Assembly: GCA_027943245.1 (NCBI GenBank)
Contig: JANDJZ010000132.1
Coordinates: forward strand, 1-35,844
DNA: 35,844 bases
From: Acanthamoeba sp. SK_2022b
Taxonomy: Eukaryota > Discosea > Longamoebia > Acanthamoebidae
Direction of reading: 5' to 3'
Below are positions 11,301-22,190 of this stretch, one piece after another. The position numbers and the translations under genes were made by a program. The number at the start of each line of letters is the position of its first letter. Within the stretch, counting starts at the first letter, position 1. Below the pieces are notes generated by a model. The model was not told where the DNA came from, ran no database searches, and saw only the letters and a list, made by a program, of their open reading frames with translations.

Positions 11301-13043
11301 ACATTTGGTAGAGCCTGAGCTGCCACTGGCTGTGCTCATGTGTGAGCAGTAAGATCAGCCCACCCATCTCAATGGGGCTCCTCTACCCTGATGAGCATGC
11401 TGATCCAGACAATGCTCAAGAGTTTGGTATACCTTTGCCTTCCAAGTATGGTTTATGGTTTTCTCACCATTGTTGTGTTCTGGCATTCCTTCCTTGCATC
11501 TCTGCACAGGCTGTTGCCTGCAATCATTGTGTGATTGTCTGGAGCATGCTGGGAGAATACACATGGGAGCCTTTCAAAGTACTACATCAGGTTGGTGAAG
11601 TCAAGCTCAACCACCTCATCATCAACCTCCTGGCTGGCGCCATCAACAAGATCAACCAGCAAGGCGCCATCACCATGAGCACTCTTGATTCCAACCTGGC
11701 ACCCTATGAGCACAACACCAGTCCAATGTGAAAAGAAGGGCAAACCCAACTTCAGCGCCATGAGGCTGCTGACTTGTGGGCTGATCATCCAGCCCTAGCC
11801 CACATCCCTCAAGCACTTCTACTGCCTGAATTCTTAATGAGGAGTGGCTCTCTGCCCTTGCCACACTGTGGATTGAACAGGAGCTACACCATAGGGGTGA
11901 CAGCATCTCCACCACTTCAGGTTGGCCTGCTAAGAAGATGTGGATTTCCACTGATGAAAAGGTACTAGTTCCTGACTCCATTGTGAGCTCAGTGTACACT
12001 CACTTCTGATAATTTCTCAGGAGCATGGAAAGGCACTGGGCGTTTCTGCGCAGAAGTAAGAGGCTGAGGAGACCATAAGCCAGGATCTTCTTGCCTCTCA
12101 ACCTCCAGCTACTGCAGCTGCCACACCATCTGCAGTTGTTCCAGGTATCTCCATATTGCTTCTGATCAAGATCCTTTTCTCCTACGTTCAACCCCACATT
12201 CTCACGCCCTTTTTTCTTTCTAGCTCCATCTACATGCATGATATCACCCTTCACAACATGGACATTCCTCTCATTGCTGAGGATGTCACACAGTGCCTTT
12301 CCAAGGACCACGGCATCAGAATCTACATCACCCTTTCTGCAGCCAACCTTGCTGCATCCATCTATGCACTCTCATCCTCCCTCACTCTCTGCCATCAGCA
12401 CACCCTCACCTTCCACTTCTAAACTGTTTACTACTCTGATGCTTGTCCTGCTCCTCCTCATTCTTCTGTTCAGCCATGCCAGCTGCCCTGTCAAGATCAT
12501 CTGGAAACCTTCTCCCTCAGGTCCCACTTCTTCTTCACCCTAGGGTCCCAGCACCTGCATGCTACCACAGCCACCATATAAAAACACTTCACTTCTTTCA
12601 GTTTGCCTGCATAATTTTTTGAGTTCTGTACATTGTTTTGTTCCAACTGGACTTTCATCTGCACCTTGCAGCCCTTTTGTTCACCAATGCCATCTGCTAC
12701 GATTTTGTTGGGTTTTGTGTACATAAACCACTTGAAATTACACTTGTTCATGAGTCAGTGTCTCATTTCCTTGAACACTAGGTTGAATGACCCTCAAGGC
12801 CATCGAGGTGAGGGCTGAGCCAGCTCTTCCAATCCCAAATGGTGTTAACATGGTGAAAAGTTGGAGTGGTGCCCTCCCATGAATTGGCTTGTTCTTGCTG
12901 GGCCTGCATTTGGCTGAGAGCAAAGGATCAGAAAATGGCGCCAATATTTCTCGCCAACTGAACAAACAGAAACCAGAAAGAAAATAAAAATATAACACAC
13001 ACAAAGCTCGCCAAGGTTCGCCCTTTCACTTTTTCTTTTGAAG

Positions 13044-14127
13044 ATGGAGCTCTTGGACAGATTGGGACAAAAGATTGGGGAGAGCGTTGGCATCTACTCG
13101 CGTACGGCAGACGAGGACGAGACATTCGTGCGGCACGAAAAACTGGCCGACGCCACCAGGTACGCCTCCACTCCATTGCTCCACTTCTATTTCTGCGGTC
13201 TGACGGCACGAATCCAATGCGACCCATTGTCGTCAACGCCACGGCGTGTGTGGCACGAAGGGATGCCACCGAGCAGCTGCTGAAGACGCTGACGCCCGAG
13301 TCCACCACCTACCTCAACTCGCGCACGTTGGCTTCGCTGCTCACGCAGAAGGAGGAGAAGCAGGGCGAGACACTGCTTGGCATCGGCCAGTCCATGCAGC
13401 AAGCCGACCAGTACACGGTGCGTCTTCCCCCAAAAGCTCTCTGCCACATCGTCCGTGGCCACGCGCACAGCACGCTGACGTCACCATAAATGTTGCGCGT
13501 GTGCTTTGCGCAGTCCCTCTTTGGCATGGCAGTGACCAAGCTGGGCGAGACCATGAAGAGGGTCGGCGCTGAGCACTCGGAGCTGGTAGCATGACCCCTT
13601 TTTATTATTATTATTATTATTTTGCTGATTATTTTTCTTCTTCTAATTTTATATTATCTGTTTGAATCCGCTTGCTCACCGATTCGTTGGTCGATGGCGC
13701 AATGTCCACTCCCACAGGACAACCGACTGATGATCTCCACGATCGACCCCTTGAAGGCCTACAGCGAGGGCCAACTCAAGGAACTCCTCAACCTCAAGAA
13801 ACGGTACTCAGCCGCCTTCTCCTTTAGTGCGGCGTCGCCACCTGTCCTCTCCCCCCTCGCCAACAGTTCCACTCGTGCGCGCATACTCCCAGGTACGACG
13901 CCAATCGATTGGATTACGACGCCGCCCGACGAAACCACGAGGCCAAGAAGACCAAAGAGACGGAAGGTGTGCTGTCGAGGCGTGCGCCTTCCATGAGAAG
14001 TTGACCCATCACCTCACTCTTCCCTATTGGCCCCCTGTCGCACTCTCAGAGAAAGCGAGCAGAGCCAGGCAGAAGTTCGAGGAGTCCCGTACGGCCTACT
14101 TCAACCGACTAGTGCACAGGTACATTT

Positions 14128-14179
<52 letters not shown>

Positions 14180-14510
14180 TCAACAACAATTACTAAAATA
14201 TTTAATTAGAAATTTCTAATCAAATGCGTGTGCGGTGTGCGATACAGCCAGGACGACGAAAACGAGCACGTGGCGCAGCTGCAGGCCTACGCCGCGGCCC
14301 AGGCGATCTACTTCCGACGGTGCGCGGAGCTCTACGACGGTCTCACGCGCGACCTTACCGCACTCACCGCACGGGCTCCCGACCGCCCTCGCCTGCCCCC
14401 CATGACCCTCACCTACACCGACCAAAGCACCGCAGTACCTGCTCCCCGCCCCGCCCCCTCCACCTCTCTGGCCTACGCGCGCATCCATTCGGTGAGATCT
14501 GCAGTCTGAG

Positions 14511-14578
<68 letters not shown>

Positions 14579-15481
14579 TGTGGTAGTATGCGGCCCTGCC
14601 ACCAGCCACGGCAACGCCGGCGATCACGGCAGGCCCTGCCGCTACACAGGGCTTTTCTACACCGCCCCGGCGTGCGCCTCCCTCGCTTGGCCCACAGCGC
14701 TGGCGGCGATGATGACGTGTTGCGGCAAGGTCACAATAACCCTGGTGACCGCGTGCAGAGATCGGGTATGGCGGCGGCGCTGGTCAGCCCACGCAGCACC
14801 ACCCTGCCCCCGGCGCCGCCGGCGCGATGGTGCGACGCGACTCAGCCGCTCCAAGGCACACCTCTCCCAAGCCTCCCCCTGCCTGGGACGTCGATCGCTC
14901 ATCGCCAACTCTCTCTTTCTCTCCCTCCCCCCCCTCTATCTCGCGTATGGCAATGCAGGGTGGGACAGGGAGCACCTGCGGGCGGACCAACGACAGGCGC
15001 GAGCAGCGGAGCCGGGCGAGGCGGCCCAGCGAGACCCGTGCGCCTGCCGCTCTCCATAGCAACCGCAAAAGGGCCCAGAGGGCGCCTCGAGTCTCACCGT
15101 CTGTCCTGCCTCTTTGGATTGGGGGGGGGCTGCCACGCAGGCCGGGCGAGGTGGCGCGGGGCCGGGCGGGGTCGGGCGAGCCTTGCCGGGAGGTGGAGGG
15201 CCGGGCGGAGGGCTCGAGCGGTGTCGCGCGCTGTACAACTTCCAAGCCGAGAGGCCAACCGAGCTGTCCTTGCGCGAGGGTACAGTGAGCGTTGCCCCCC
15301 CCCCTCTCCTCCCCTCCCAAGAGGCCGCCAGCAGGCTTCGCTCATCTTGCTCCCTCCCCGCTCCCCTTGTGCGCCAGGCGACGTGGTGACGATCAGAAGC
15401 AAGGCCGGGGAGTGGTTGGAGGGCGAGGTCAACGGCCGAAAGGGCTACTTCCCCGCCAGCTACGTCCAGCCCCTCTCCTAA
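13044..15481 (+). CDS. BAR and SH3 domain protein (amphiphysin/Rvs167-like)
   Basis: The product is predicted to bind and bend membranes through its BAR domain and to recruit proline-rich partners through a C-terminal SH3, typically in endocytosis and actin patch assembly. ATG 13044 starts MELLDRLGQKIGESVG. BAR exons follow at about 13044-13158, 13259-13418, 13514-13587, 13720-13807, 13893-13965, 14051-14119 and 14248-14491. The diagnostic helix RYDANRLDYDAARR lies at about 13890-13930. A Pro/Ala-rich linker occupies about 14580-15200. SH3 is split: ALYNFQAERPTELSLREG near 15229-15282, then GDVVTI...GEWLEGEV...GYFPASYVQPL to the stop at 15479. Introns contain three microsatellites. Linker exon borders are uncertain because several frames are open there. 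It converges on rad9, with the two stops about 155 bases apart. Confidence 0.88.
13600..13621 (+). repeat. (TTA)n microsatellite in a BAR-gene intron
   Basis: About six TTA units followed by a pyrimidine-rich tract, inside the intron that begins at about 13588. Confidence 0.85.
14125..14180 (+). repeat. (TTTA)n microsatellite in a BAR-gene intron
   Basis: About 13 nearly perfect TTTA units directly after the splice donor following RLVHR. The length is likely polymorphic between strains. Confidence 0.92.
14512..14577 (+). repeat. (GT)n microsatellite in a BAR-gene intron
   Basis: About 33 GT units just downstream of the donor at 14492. Alternating purine-pyrimidine of this length can form Z-DNA and is prone to slippage. 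It generates false Cys-Val and His-Thr open frames on both strands. Confidence 0.95.
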
Positions 15482-15636
15482 TCCCGGGATCGGAGAGCGC
15501 CACCCTGAGCTTGTTCTTGGACGTATCCCACCGGTGGGCAAAACAAGCGTTCCCTCTATGATGATGTTGGTTGCACCAACGACTCTGTACAAAGCGCGTG
15601 TGGGAGGTAGGCTGCCACGTGTGTATGCGTGGGCGC

Positions 15637-17708
15637 TCAGCCCCGCCTCGCCCTCTTGGTGGTGAGTTGGGGCGAGGACGGAGGCGTGCCCTCGACGTAC
15701 TCCTCCTCTTCATCGTCTTCGTCGTCGTCGATGGCGCGACGCTCCTCCTCCTCCTCGCCTTCGATGTCCATGCGCGGCTGGGTCACCATGCCTGCGGCGA
15801 TGAAGGGCGGCGGGTGGGACGCCGAAGCCGCCGAGGCCGCCGACGTGGAGGGCGACAGGCTGTCCTCCTTGTCCTCCATGTCGCTGCGGCGCCTCTTGTC
15901 GGTCCCTATCTCCTCGATCATCGACGAAGTTATCGACGTCGCGCCCTGTCCGCTGATTCCCTGTTGCCGCGGTCGAGGTGAGCAGGCTTAAAGAAGCAGG
16001 CCTTGAGAGGAAAGGCCTTGAGAGAGAGAGAGAGAGAGAGAGCGCGCGCGTACATGGTCAGGGTAGGAGGAGACGGTGGTGGGCGTGGCAAACGGCGAAG
16101 TCGGCGCACGCGACGAGTAGGGCGAGGCCGGCATGGAGGCCGACGAGGCGGGTGTGGCAGACGGAGTCCCCGAATACTACGGGCGATGGCGAACAAGGTA
16201 AAAGTAGAAAGGTCAGCAAAGACGCCCCGCATCGCAAACGGGAGGCAAAAGGGGGCGTGCGGTGGTCGGTACCGATTGCTTGCTTTGCTGGGCTGTGTTA
16301 TGGGGAAATGAGAAGAGAGAGAAAAGAAATGAGCGGCGCTACAGAGAGCATGAAAAGGAGGAGGCGAGTGGGTGCCCACGCACACGAACTGCTGCTCTGC
16401 GAGCTCTGGGAGGAGTCGGACTGCGAAGAGGAGCCCTGTCCGTCCAAGAGCGTCGCCAACACGAAGTCGACGTCGAAAGCGTTGAAGAAGTTCACCGAGA
16501 ACAGGATCGGTCTGGTGTCCAGTCCACGCCCATGCAAGCGTGAGAAAGAGCGCTCGAAACGCAACGGGGGTCGATGGCTATCATCTCGTACCTGCCGCCC
16601 TGCTCGAACCAGATGTTGATGGGCTGGCCAGCGACCTCGCAGAAGCCGAGAAGGGCCTTGAACTCCTTCAGACAGAAGGTGATCTCGCCAGGCTCGGTGC
16701 CGACCGAGTACTCCTCAAAGTCACGCGGGTCGATCGTCAACTCCGTGTGCAGGATCTTGCTCGGCTGGCCTGTAGTAGTAGGGAAGGGGGGGGGGGGAAG
16801 CAACGTGAGGCCTCACGACTCAGATGCCTGTGATGCTGAAGACGATGAAGGTAGCGGGTGTGCCCGAGAGTAGTAGTACTTCGTTTGTCCTCGTCGATGA
16901 AGCTCTTCACTTTGAACATTTTCTCGGTGATCTGGAAGGATATCTCTTCCAGGCCGCTGTGGAAGTTCTGTACAACGTCGATGAGCAGCCTGTGCCGAGC
17001 GGAGAGTCAAAGACAAGTCATTAGACCAGGCCTGCCAATGAGACGTCCATTCACATGTGCCACGCGCAGACTCGCTTACCGAGGACGGGAGGTGATCTTA
17101 TTGGGACAGTTCTCCTTCGAGTAGACGGCCTGCAGCGCCTCGCATTCTTCAAACGTGAGCCGATAGGTCTTCTTGATGCCTGGCGCAGGGGAGAGAGAAC
17201 ATGAGGGAGAGGCGAGGAAGAGGAGAAGGGCAAGGTAAGAGGCGAGCACAAACCCAGGTTGCACAGAAGCTCGATGACCAGCCGAGACTCGGCCTCGTCC
17301 AGACGGATTGTACACTTCTGGACGGTGGTGATCGATCTGAAGACCGCCAAGCACGGCTGCACAAAGAGAGCAAATATTAACAAAATATTAGTGCATTTAA
17401 GAAATAGACAAGGTGAGAGACGAACCTTGAGGAGAACTTTACACTTGGGAAAGATTTCCGAGGTGAGCGTGTAGGACTCGAAGAAGTTGGGGCTGAAATT
17501 GATCGCCACGAAGGCCGAGCGAGCTTGATTCAATGTACGAAACACCAGCTGGAGGATAGATTTAATAACAGCTTTGCAGCTATTCCCTGATTTTAAATGG
17601 TACCTTGTCGGCGGCGGGCTCGAGAAAGAGCTCATCGCCCACCTTGGATAAGCAATTGATGATTTTGGCAAATATCTTGACACTACGCCCTGGAATCACG
17701 CACTCCAT
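15637..17708 (-). CDS. rad9: RAD9-like checkpoint clamp subunit
   Basis: Rad9 forms the 9-1-1 PCNA-like ring with Hus1 and Rad1, which is loaded at damaged DNA and activates the ATR kinase. The start at 17708 gives MECVIPGRSVKIFAKIINCL, matching the Rad9 N-terminus. Successive exons give VGDELFLEPAADK, LVFRTLNQARSAFVAINFSP, VFRSITTVQKCTIRLDEAES, KKTYRLTFEECEALQAVYS, EPGEITFCLKEFKALLGFCE and FNAFDVDFVLATLLDG, in the same order as animal Rad9. The C-terminal tail (about 16185-15637) is Ser/Thr/Pro-rich, then strongly acidic, and ends TPPSSPQ plus a basic KRARR cluster. This is as expected for the phosphorylated Rad9 tail and a nuclear signal. There are about eight exons. The 3' end faces the BAR-SH3 gene. 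Confidence 0.93.
16020..16041 (+). repeat. (GA)n microsatellite
   Basis: About 11 GA units lie in an intron of the rad9 tail region, seen as (TC)n on the coding strand. Confidence 0.85.
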
Positions 17709-17980
17709 CTTCCTCCTCCAGCGTTGCACTCAATGACCAGCGAACACCAATTGATTTTCCCCTCCCTTGCTCGTTCTTCCAAGAAACATTTTTATTCCTC
17801 GAATTGAAAATTTTTTAAATTTTGCGCAGGACGAAAATAACCCCCCTTCTCGTCTCTACAGTGGGCCTGCGAGTGCATTGTCCTCTCTACCACAAATGAC
17901 AGATGTTGTGGTTGTGCTGAGCGGAGGTAGAGGTGGAAGCAAGCTGAGAAACATCCTTCCATGAGCTGGTGTCGTCTCCT
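17709..17980 (-). promoter_or_regulatory. rad9 5' flank and downstream end of the AOC-like gene
   Basis: This gap separates the rad9 start from the stop of the upstream gene on the same strand. It holds an AT-rich patch (17795-17825) on the side nearest rad9 and must contain the rad9 promoter. No specific element is identified. Confidence 0.4.
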
Positions 17981-18653
17981 CTACTTCTTGAAGTTGGGAG
18001 TCCAGAACTTGCACACGTAAATGGCGTTGAGGCTCACCGCGTCGGTCTCCACCGTGCAGCTGCCCGACGCGCCGACGAACGCGCCCACGCCGCCCACCAC
18101 GGCATAGGGCTGCGGCGTTTCCTGGTTGTTGAAGTTGTTGGCGCCGTTGAGCACCACCTGGTCGGTTCCGTTGTTGAAGTAGTGCACGATGCTGCACAGC
18201 TCGTAGAGGGAGCCGGTGTTGTTGACGGCGGGCGTCATGGTGCAGAGACCCACGTCGAATCCCACCACCTTGGTCCCGCTCAGATCGTACAACAGGTTGC
18301 TCCACACGTCTGTGTGGGTGGGTGTGTTGAGTATGCGTGTGTAAGTGCATGAGATAAACAAACAACAAAAGGATCACCAACCAACCAACCACTGGGCCAG
18401 AGGAGGAGAAGGAGGCCGAGGACTTACCGTTCTGGAGGGGCGCCGTGCCGAAGAAGAGAGCACTGGGAGTCACGATGTCCGTCGTCGATATCTCGAGAAC
18501 AGAGTAGCGGTGGAAAACCCAATCATCATCGTCGTCGTCGCCATCGTGCGATGAGCACTCGCCACGCCTTGCGTGGGCCGATGCGGCGTCGAGGGCGGTG
18601 GCAGCCAGGAGGGCGAGAGCGAGCACAGTGAGGAACACGATCTTGAGGCTCAT
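17981..18653 (-). CDS. Secreted allene-oxide-cyclase/dirigent-like barrel protein
   Basis: The start at 18653 (MSLKIVFLTVLALALLAATA) is a clear signal peptide ending near an Ala-x-Ala site, so the product is probably secreted. Exon 1 is 18653-18428, the intron 18427-18310 (GTAAG...ACACAG) and exon 2 18309-17981, giving 184 residues. After a short Asp-rich stretch (GDDDDDDW) the body contains GTKVVGFDVGLCTM, then FNNGTDQVVLNGANNFNN, then YAVVGGVGAFVGASGSCTVE. This strand order is typical of the AOC/dirigent beta-barrel superfamily. In plants that fold serves jasmonate synthesis or stereoselective phenol coupling. The substrate here is unknown and I do not infer either reaction. The final motif, LNAIYVCKFWTPNFKK, closes the barrel. 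Fold assignment is moderate; the gene itself is firm. Confidence 0.82.
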
Positions 18654-19219
18654 GTCTGCTTGAGTGTGAGTGTTTTGATTTGGTTTGTTCTTGCTGACAA
18701 GGGGCGGCTTTAAAAGGCTGGGGAGAGATATAGAGCTCGCCTGTGGTTGGTGAGACGGTGATGGGTGACCTGGTTGTCCCAAGCTTAAGTTCGAACCGTG
18801 AACAACGTCTAGACATTTGACCAATCGGGGGTGATGCTGTGATAGCATACCGCAGCAAGCTCGCAGAATCTGTCTCCCCAACTTGGCTGCTGCACCGCTT
18901 CCCTGGCGCGTGATTGCTCACCGATCGCAGTGGCCCGGGCAGAATGCGATAGCACTCCCTTTCTCGCCAATGCCCAGTAACCACCATCTCATCTGGAACA
19001 CGTTTTACACCTCCACAAGCACCTCCGCTGTGGCCTCAGAGTGTGCGAAATCTCGAAGCGCGCAACCACCTTGGTGCACCGCACACGCCAGGCCATCAAC
19101 CGCCCCCAAGAACATCCGTCGGCCAACGTGGGCAAGAGAGAGAGAGAGAGAGACATGGAGAGTGGGGGAAATGTTGTTGAGGGAGACGTGGACGGGTGTC
19201 GAGCGGACCGACCGCGGGT
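18654..19219. promoter_or_regulatory. Region upstream of the AOC-like gene and 3' of UPF3
   Basis: On the minus strand, about 45-75 bases before the AOC-like ATG, lie a CCTTTTAAAGCC TATA-like box (18703-18720) and a CTATATCT element (about 18728-18735), which may form the core promoter. The remainder would be 3' UTR or spacer for UPF3. A short (GA)n run sits at about 19136-19153. Open frames on the + strand here have no domain support. Confidence 0.4.
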
Positions 19220-21046
19220 TCAAGAAAGAGGGAAAGCGCAGAGGAGAGAGTGGAGCACGCGCGTGGGCGAAGAGTCGGGCTTTCGCTCGTGCGGTGTCGC
19301 GACGTGTGGCTGTGTGGCCACGACGTCGTGTCCGCGACGTGCGTCGTTTGCAAGGCGCTCGCCGTGCATACGGCAGATAGGCGGCAGACGATCAGGCTGC
19401 CCGTCGTTGCACGGCCTCGCATTCGCGCGAGCGAAGGCGCGCCTCAAGCTCAGCTTCACCTCTACCGTGCGCCCTCCTTCGTTGTTTGTACCGACAATCA
19501 AACGCCATTTGAGCAAAACGCTGCTGTCGCGCTTCACTCCATCAAGTTGCGAGCGCCGCCCTGTTGATGAAATATGAGAGTGGTTGGTGTGTGACTCCTG
19601 GCAACTAACGAGAAGGCAGCAGGAGCAGCCCCGTACCCGCTGCGCGGCGTTCTTGGCAGGCGCGGTCGATGATGGAGCAGAGGCCGACACGATGGGCTTC
19701 TCGCGCGCAGCGATGCGGATCTCGCCTGGCTCGAGCTGCTTCTGTATGGCCACCCAGGAGGGCGCCTTCGGGTCAGCCGCTGCCGCCGCGGCCCCCTTTG
19801 TTCGTCGCTTCCCTTCGCCATCGCCCTTTCGGCCGCTGCCGCCGGCGTTCTTCTCGGCCTTGGCCTTGGCCTTTCTTTCCGCGTCCCTCTTGCGCGCGCG
19901 TTCCCTCTTCTCCGTCGCGGCGGTCTTGCCTCCTCCAGCGGCAGCCGTGTCGGCGGCCTTCTCCTTCGCCTCCTTTCGCTTCTTCCTGCGCTCGCCCTTG
20001 CGTCGCTCGTCGCGCACCTGGAGAGGGCAGAAGGGCAAGAGTCAGAAAAGCGGCTGCAGCGCGGGCCACAGCACCGGTGGCGGTGGAGCTATGTGGGCTG
20101 GAGTTCGTACGTTCTTCTTTTGAGCGCGAAGCTTCTTGCGTTGAAGCATTTCCAGCAGCAGCGGCGACATGATCGCCGGCGCCCTGCCACCGTTGAGATC
20201 TTCAACAACGGTGACAAAAGTGAGTCATCATAGATTTGTGGGTGGGGGGGAGTGACGGTGACGGTACCTATCAGCTCCTTCTCTTCGGTGAGCCGCTTCT
20301 CGAGCTGGGCCTCGGCCGAAAGGAGAGGAGCGACCGGAGCCGAGAGCTCCTCGACAAACTTCAAGTAGTCTTCGTCTGGTACGCCACACCGCGCCACGCA
20401 GCCATGTGAACGACGGAGCGAAATGCGGTCATGCCCGGAGGGTCGAGGTGGCTGCCGCACCTTGCAAGATCGTGCCCTGACGTGCATCGACCTTCCTGCG
20501 CGGTTTGGGAATGCGCTGGAAGGGCGCGTACTCCACGAGCGCAGCGTACTCGACACCTGGAGCCGCGGAGTGCATGGTGTACTGCGTAAGTGCGACTGCT
20601 GTCTAGAAGAGCCAGGTCTTGTCGAGGGAGGGGGGACCCTTGGCATCAACGAATAGGTGTCCGTTGAACTTCTGAGCGAACTCGAAGAGGTCCTGTGGAT
20701 TCTTGAAGTTCATGACGCAGTAGGACTTGACTCGCTTTGTGGCACTGGTGTGAAGATGTCAAGTAGCAGAAGGGGCGCTTCATTTGCAGAAAGAGTACGT
20801 ACCTGGCCTTGCCGGCCACGTAGAAGAAGTAATCCACGCAATCGTCAACGCTCACGATCTGATTGACTGCTGTGCGGAACTGGTCTTCGTTGAGACCGGG
20901 AGGCAGGTTGCTGACTTCAACCTTTGTGCGCGGCTTAGACTCTTTGGCTGCATTGTTGGTCGCAGCCTTGCCCTCTGCCTGAAATGAGCATTAATCAATT
21001 GGTAAATCAGCGTTCAAAAGTCCAAGGGCAGCACCTTTTCGGCCAT
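19220..21046 (-). CDS. upf3: UPF3-like nonsense-mediated mRNA decay factor
   Basis: UPF3 links the exon-junction complex to UPF2/UPF1 and promotes decay of transcripts with premature stops. The start at 21046 gives MAEK. After an intron comes the Smg4/UPF3 RRM-like domain: RTKVEVSNLPPGLNEDQF, VDDCVDYFFYVAGKA, CVMNFKNPQDLFEFAQKFNG, HLFVDAKG, VEYAALVEYAPFQRIPK, then EDYLKFVEELSAP. This order matches the family closely. Next is a long helical region rich in K, R, E and A (20030-19790), normal for UPF3 C-termini. The frame then stays open to 19220, but the last 130 residues or so have no family match. A 39-base GT-AG segment at about 19603-19641 could be an intron without changing frame, so the true C-terminus is uncertain. 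There are about seven exons. Confidence 0.9.
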
Positions 21047-21303
21047 GATGTGTGTGTACACGTTAATAACGTAGAGTTTCGAATGGCCTCGCTCTGCGAT
21101 TAGTATTTTATTTTAATTAATCTCTGCCTCAAATGTTTTTTTGGCTCCCGACTTTGTCGACGGAAGGTGGGCGGTAATTTCTGCCAACTTGAGCGCGGTC
21201 GCGAGACCAAGAGACAACCAAGACAGCTTTGCTCTTCATCTTTCAAACAACCAAAACTGCTTTACTCTTCATCCTTTTTTTCCCAAACACACACCCACGA
21301 ACC
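21047..21303. promoter_or_regulatory. Divergent promoter region between UPF3 and the small + strand gene
   Basis: These 257 bases separate two divergently transcribed starts. They include an AT-rich stretch (TATTTTATTTTAATTAATC, 21104-21122) near the UPF3 side and a pyrimidine-rich leader ending CCACGAACC just before ATG 21304. The two genes probably share this bidirectional promoter. Confidence 0.45.
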
Positions 21304-21597
21304 ATGAATGCCGCTATTTCAAGCCCCAATGCCCTCCCAAGCCACAGGAACGGTGTAGCCGCGAGTAACATTAACATCTACAAGCGCAGGAGCCCTCCGC
21401 GTAGTACAAGCAACATGAAGGAGATCAACTTCGCCTACGTCGATTCCCAGATCCTTCAACGGCCCAAGACTTCTAAGCGCTCTACACCTGCCGAGACCTA
21501 CGACGCCTCGTCGACCAGTCTCTACCCCGAATTCGAGATCGACGCATACGCATCGAACGAGGACCTCATCAAGGCCTTCGTTTCCGCCAACGCCTAG
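21304..21597 (+). CDS. Small hypothetical protein (97 aa)
   Basis: A single-exon frame runs from ATG 21304 (good context, ACC before ATG) to TAG 21595. The protein has a basic N-terminal half (NIYKRRSPPRS), a middle KEINFAYVDSQILQRPKTSKRS, and an acidic C-terminus containing TSLYPEFEIDAYASNEDLIKAF. There is no signal peptide or membrane segment. Codon use is CpG-rich like neighbouring genes, which supports real coding. I do not recognise the family. Such short Ser/Pro-basic to acidic proteins are often regulatory or disordered, but nothing here fixes a role. Confidence 0.7.
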   Translation: MNAAISSPNALPSHRNGVAASNINIYKRRSPPRSTSNMKEINFAYVDSQILQRPKTSKRSTPAETYDASSTSLYPEFEIDAYASNEDLIKAFVSANA

Positions 21598-22190
21598 ACG
21601 CGCTGTAGAAACCGCGACCCGCGACGTAGCAAGAGCTGCTCACGCCGCACGGGCCAGATCAGGCCAGCAGTCCGAGACCGCCCGCTCACCCGAGCCCGTC
21701 TTGATCTTCAGGCTTACCTAACACCCTTCTCACTGCTCGCATGCACTCACACGTGCTGCGCCAGAGTAAGTGATTAGCGGGCTGTTCACTTCTCGCTTTC
21801 CCCCCGAGGATGCGTCGAGATCTTTCCGCCAGGGCGCCGCATGGTCTCTGGCCAGTTCGAGATTTCCCACGGAGAACCTGCTCATGTCGTTCATCCAAGG
21901 TTTGTCACACATTCACCACACTTCCACGTTGAACTTCCTACCAATACTGTGTAGTGCTACTCGCTTCAGTAAGTGGTCCACCTCTTACTGGTGCGTGGTA
22001 AACACGGTACCCGTCCCCACAACATCACCAGCTGTAATAAACCCTCCCTATGTTATCGAGCTCCACTTCAACTACGTGTTGAAAGTTGGCCGCTACCGTC
22101 TCGAGCGTGTAGGCTGAATCTAAGACGACGTCCGCTCGGGTACGCTCTCGTCGCTTGTTACGCCACCGAAGATTACTGTTTAGTGTTTCG
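21598..22190. other. Spacer between convergent genes
   Basis: These 593 bases hold the 3' ends of the small + strand gene and the minus-strand metallopeptidase. Open frames on either strand (for example 21686-21912 minus) lack domain features. Nothing else seen. Confidence 0.5.

Larger units (their letters stand above)
6343..13043. other. Gene-poor, CpG-depleted block
   Basis: After the arm edge the sequence changes to lower GC, with CpG rare and TG/CA common. By hand I count 3 CpG in 11341-12000, where base composition would predict 30-40. I see no convincing complete gene. Fragments that look weakly coding are listed separately (7858-8736, 9680-10612). Intron-like GT...AG pieces occur near 11447-11510 and 12145-12223, but no coherent spliced product emerges. 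The last 100 bases or so (from about 12930) are more likely the promoter and 5' leader of the BAR-SH3 gene. Confidence 0.65.

Noticed and set aside
14409..15059. Cys-Val and His-Thr repeat open frames
   Set aside because: They are translations of the (GT)n intron microsatellite and run antisense to, or out of frame with, the BAR-SH3 gene.
15571..16619. + strand open frames opposite the rad9 tail
   Set aside because: They are shadows of the low-complexity acidic and Ser/Pro tail exons of rad9 on the other strand.
19041..20172. Long + strand open frames
   Set aside because: They are antisense to the K/R/E/A-rich C-terminal part of UPF3. GC-rich sequence leaves all frames open and no domain is seen.
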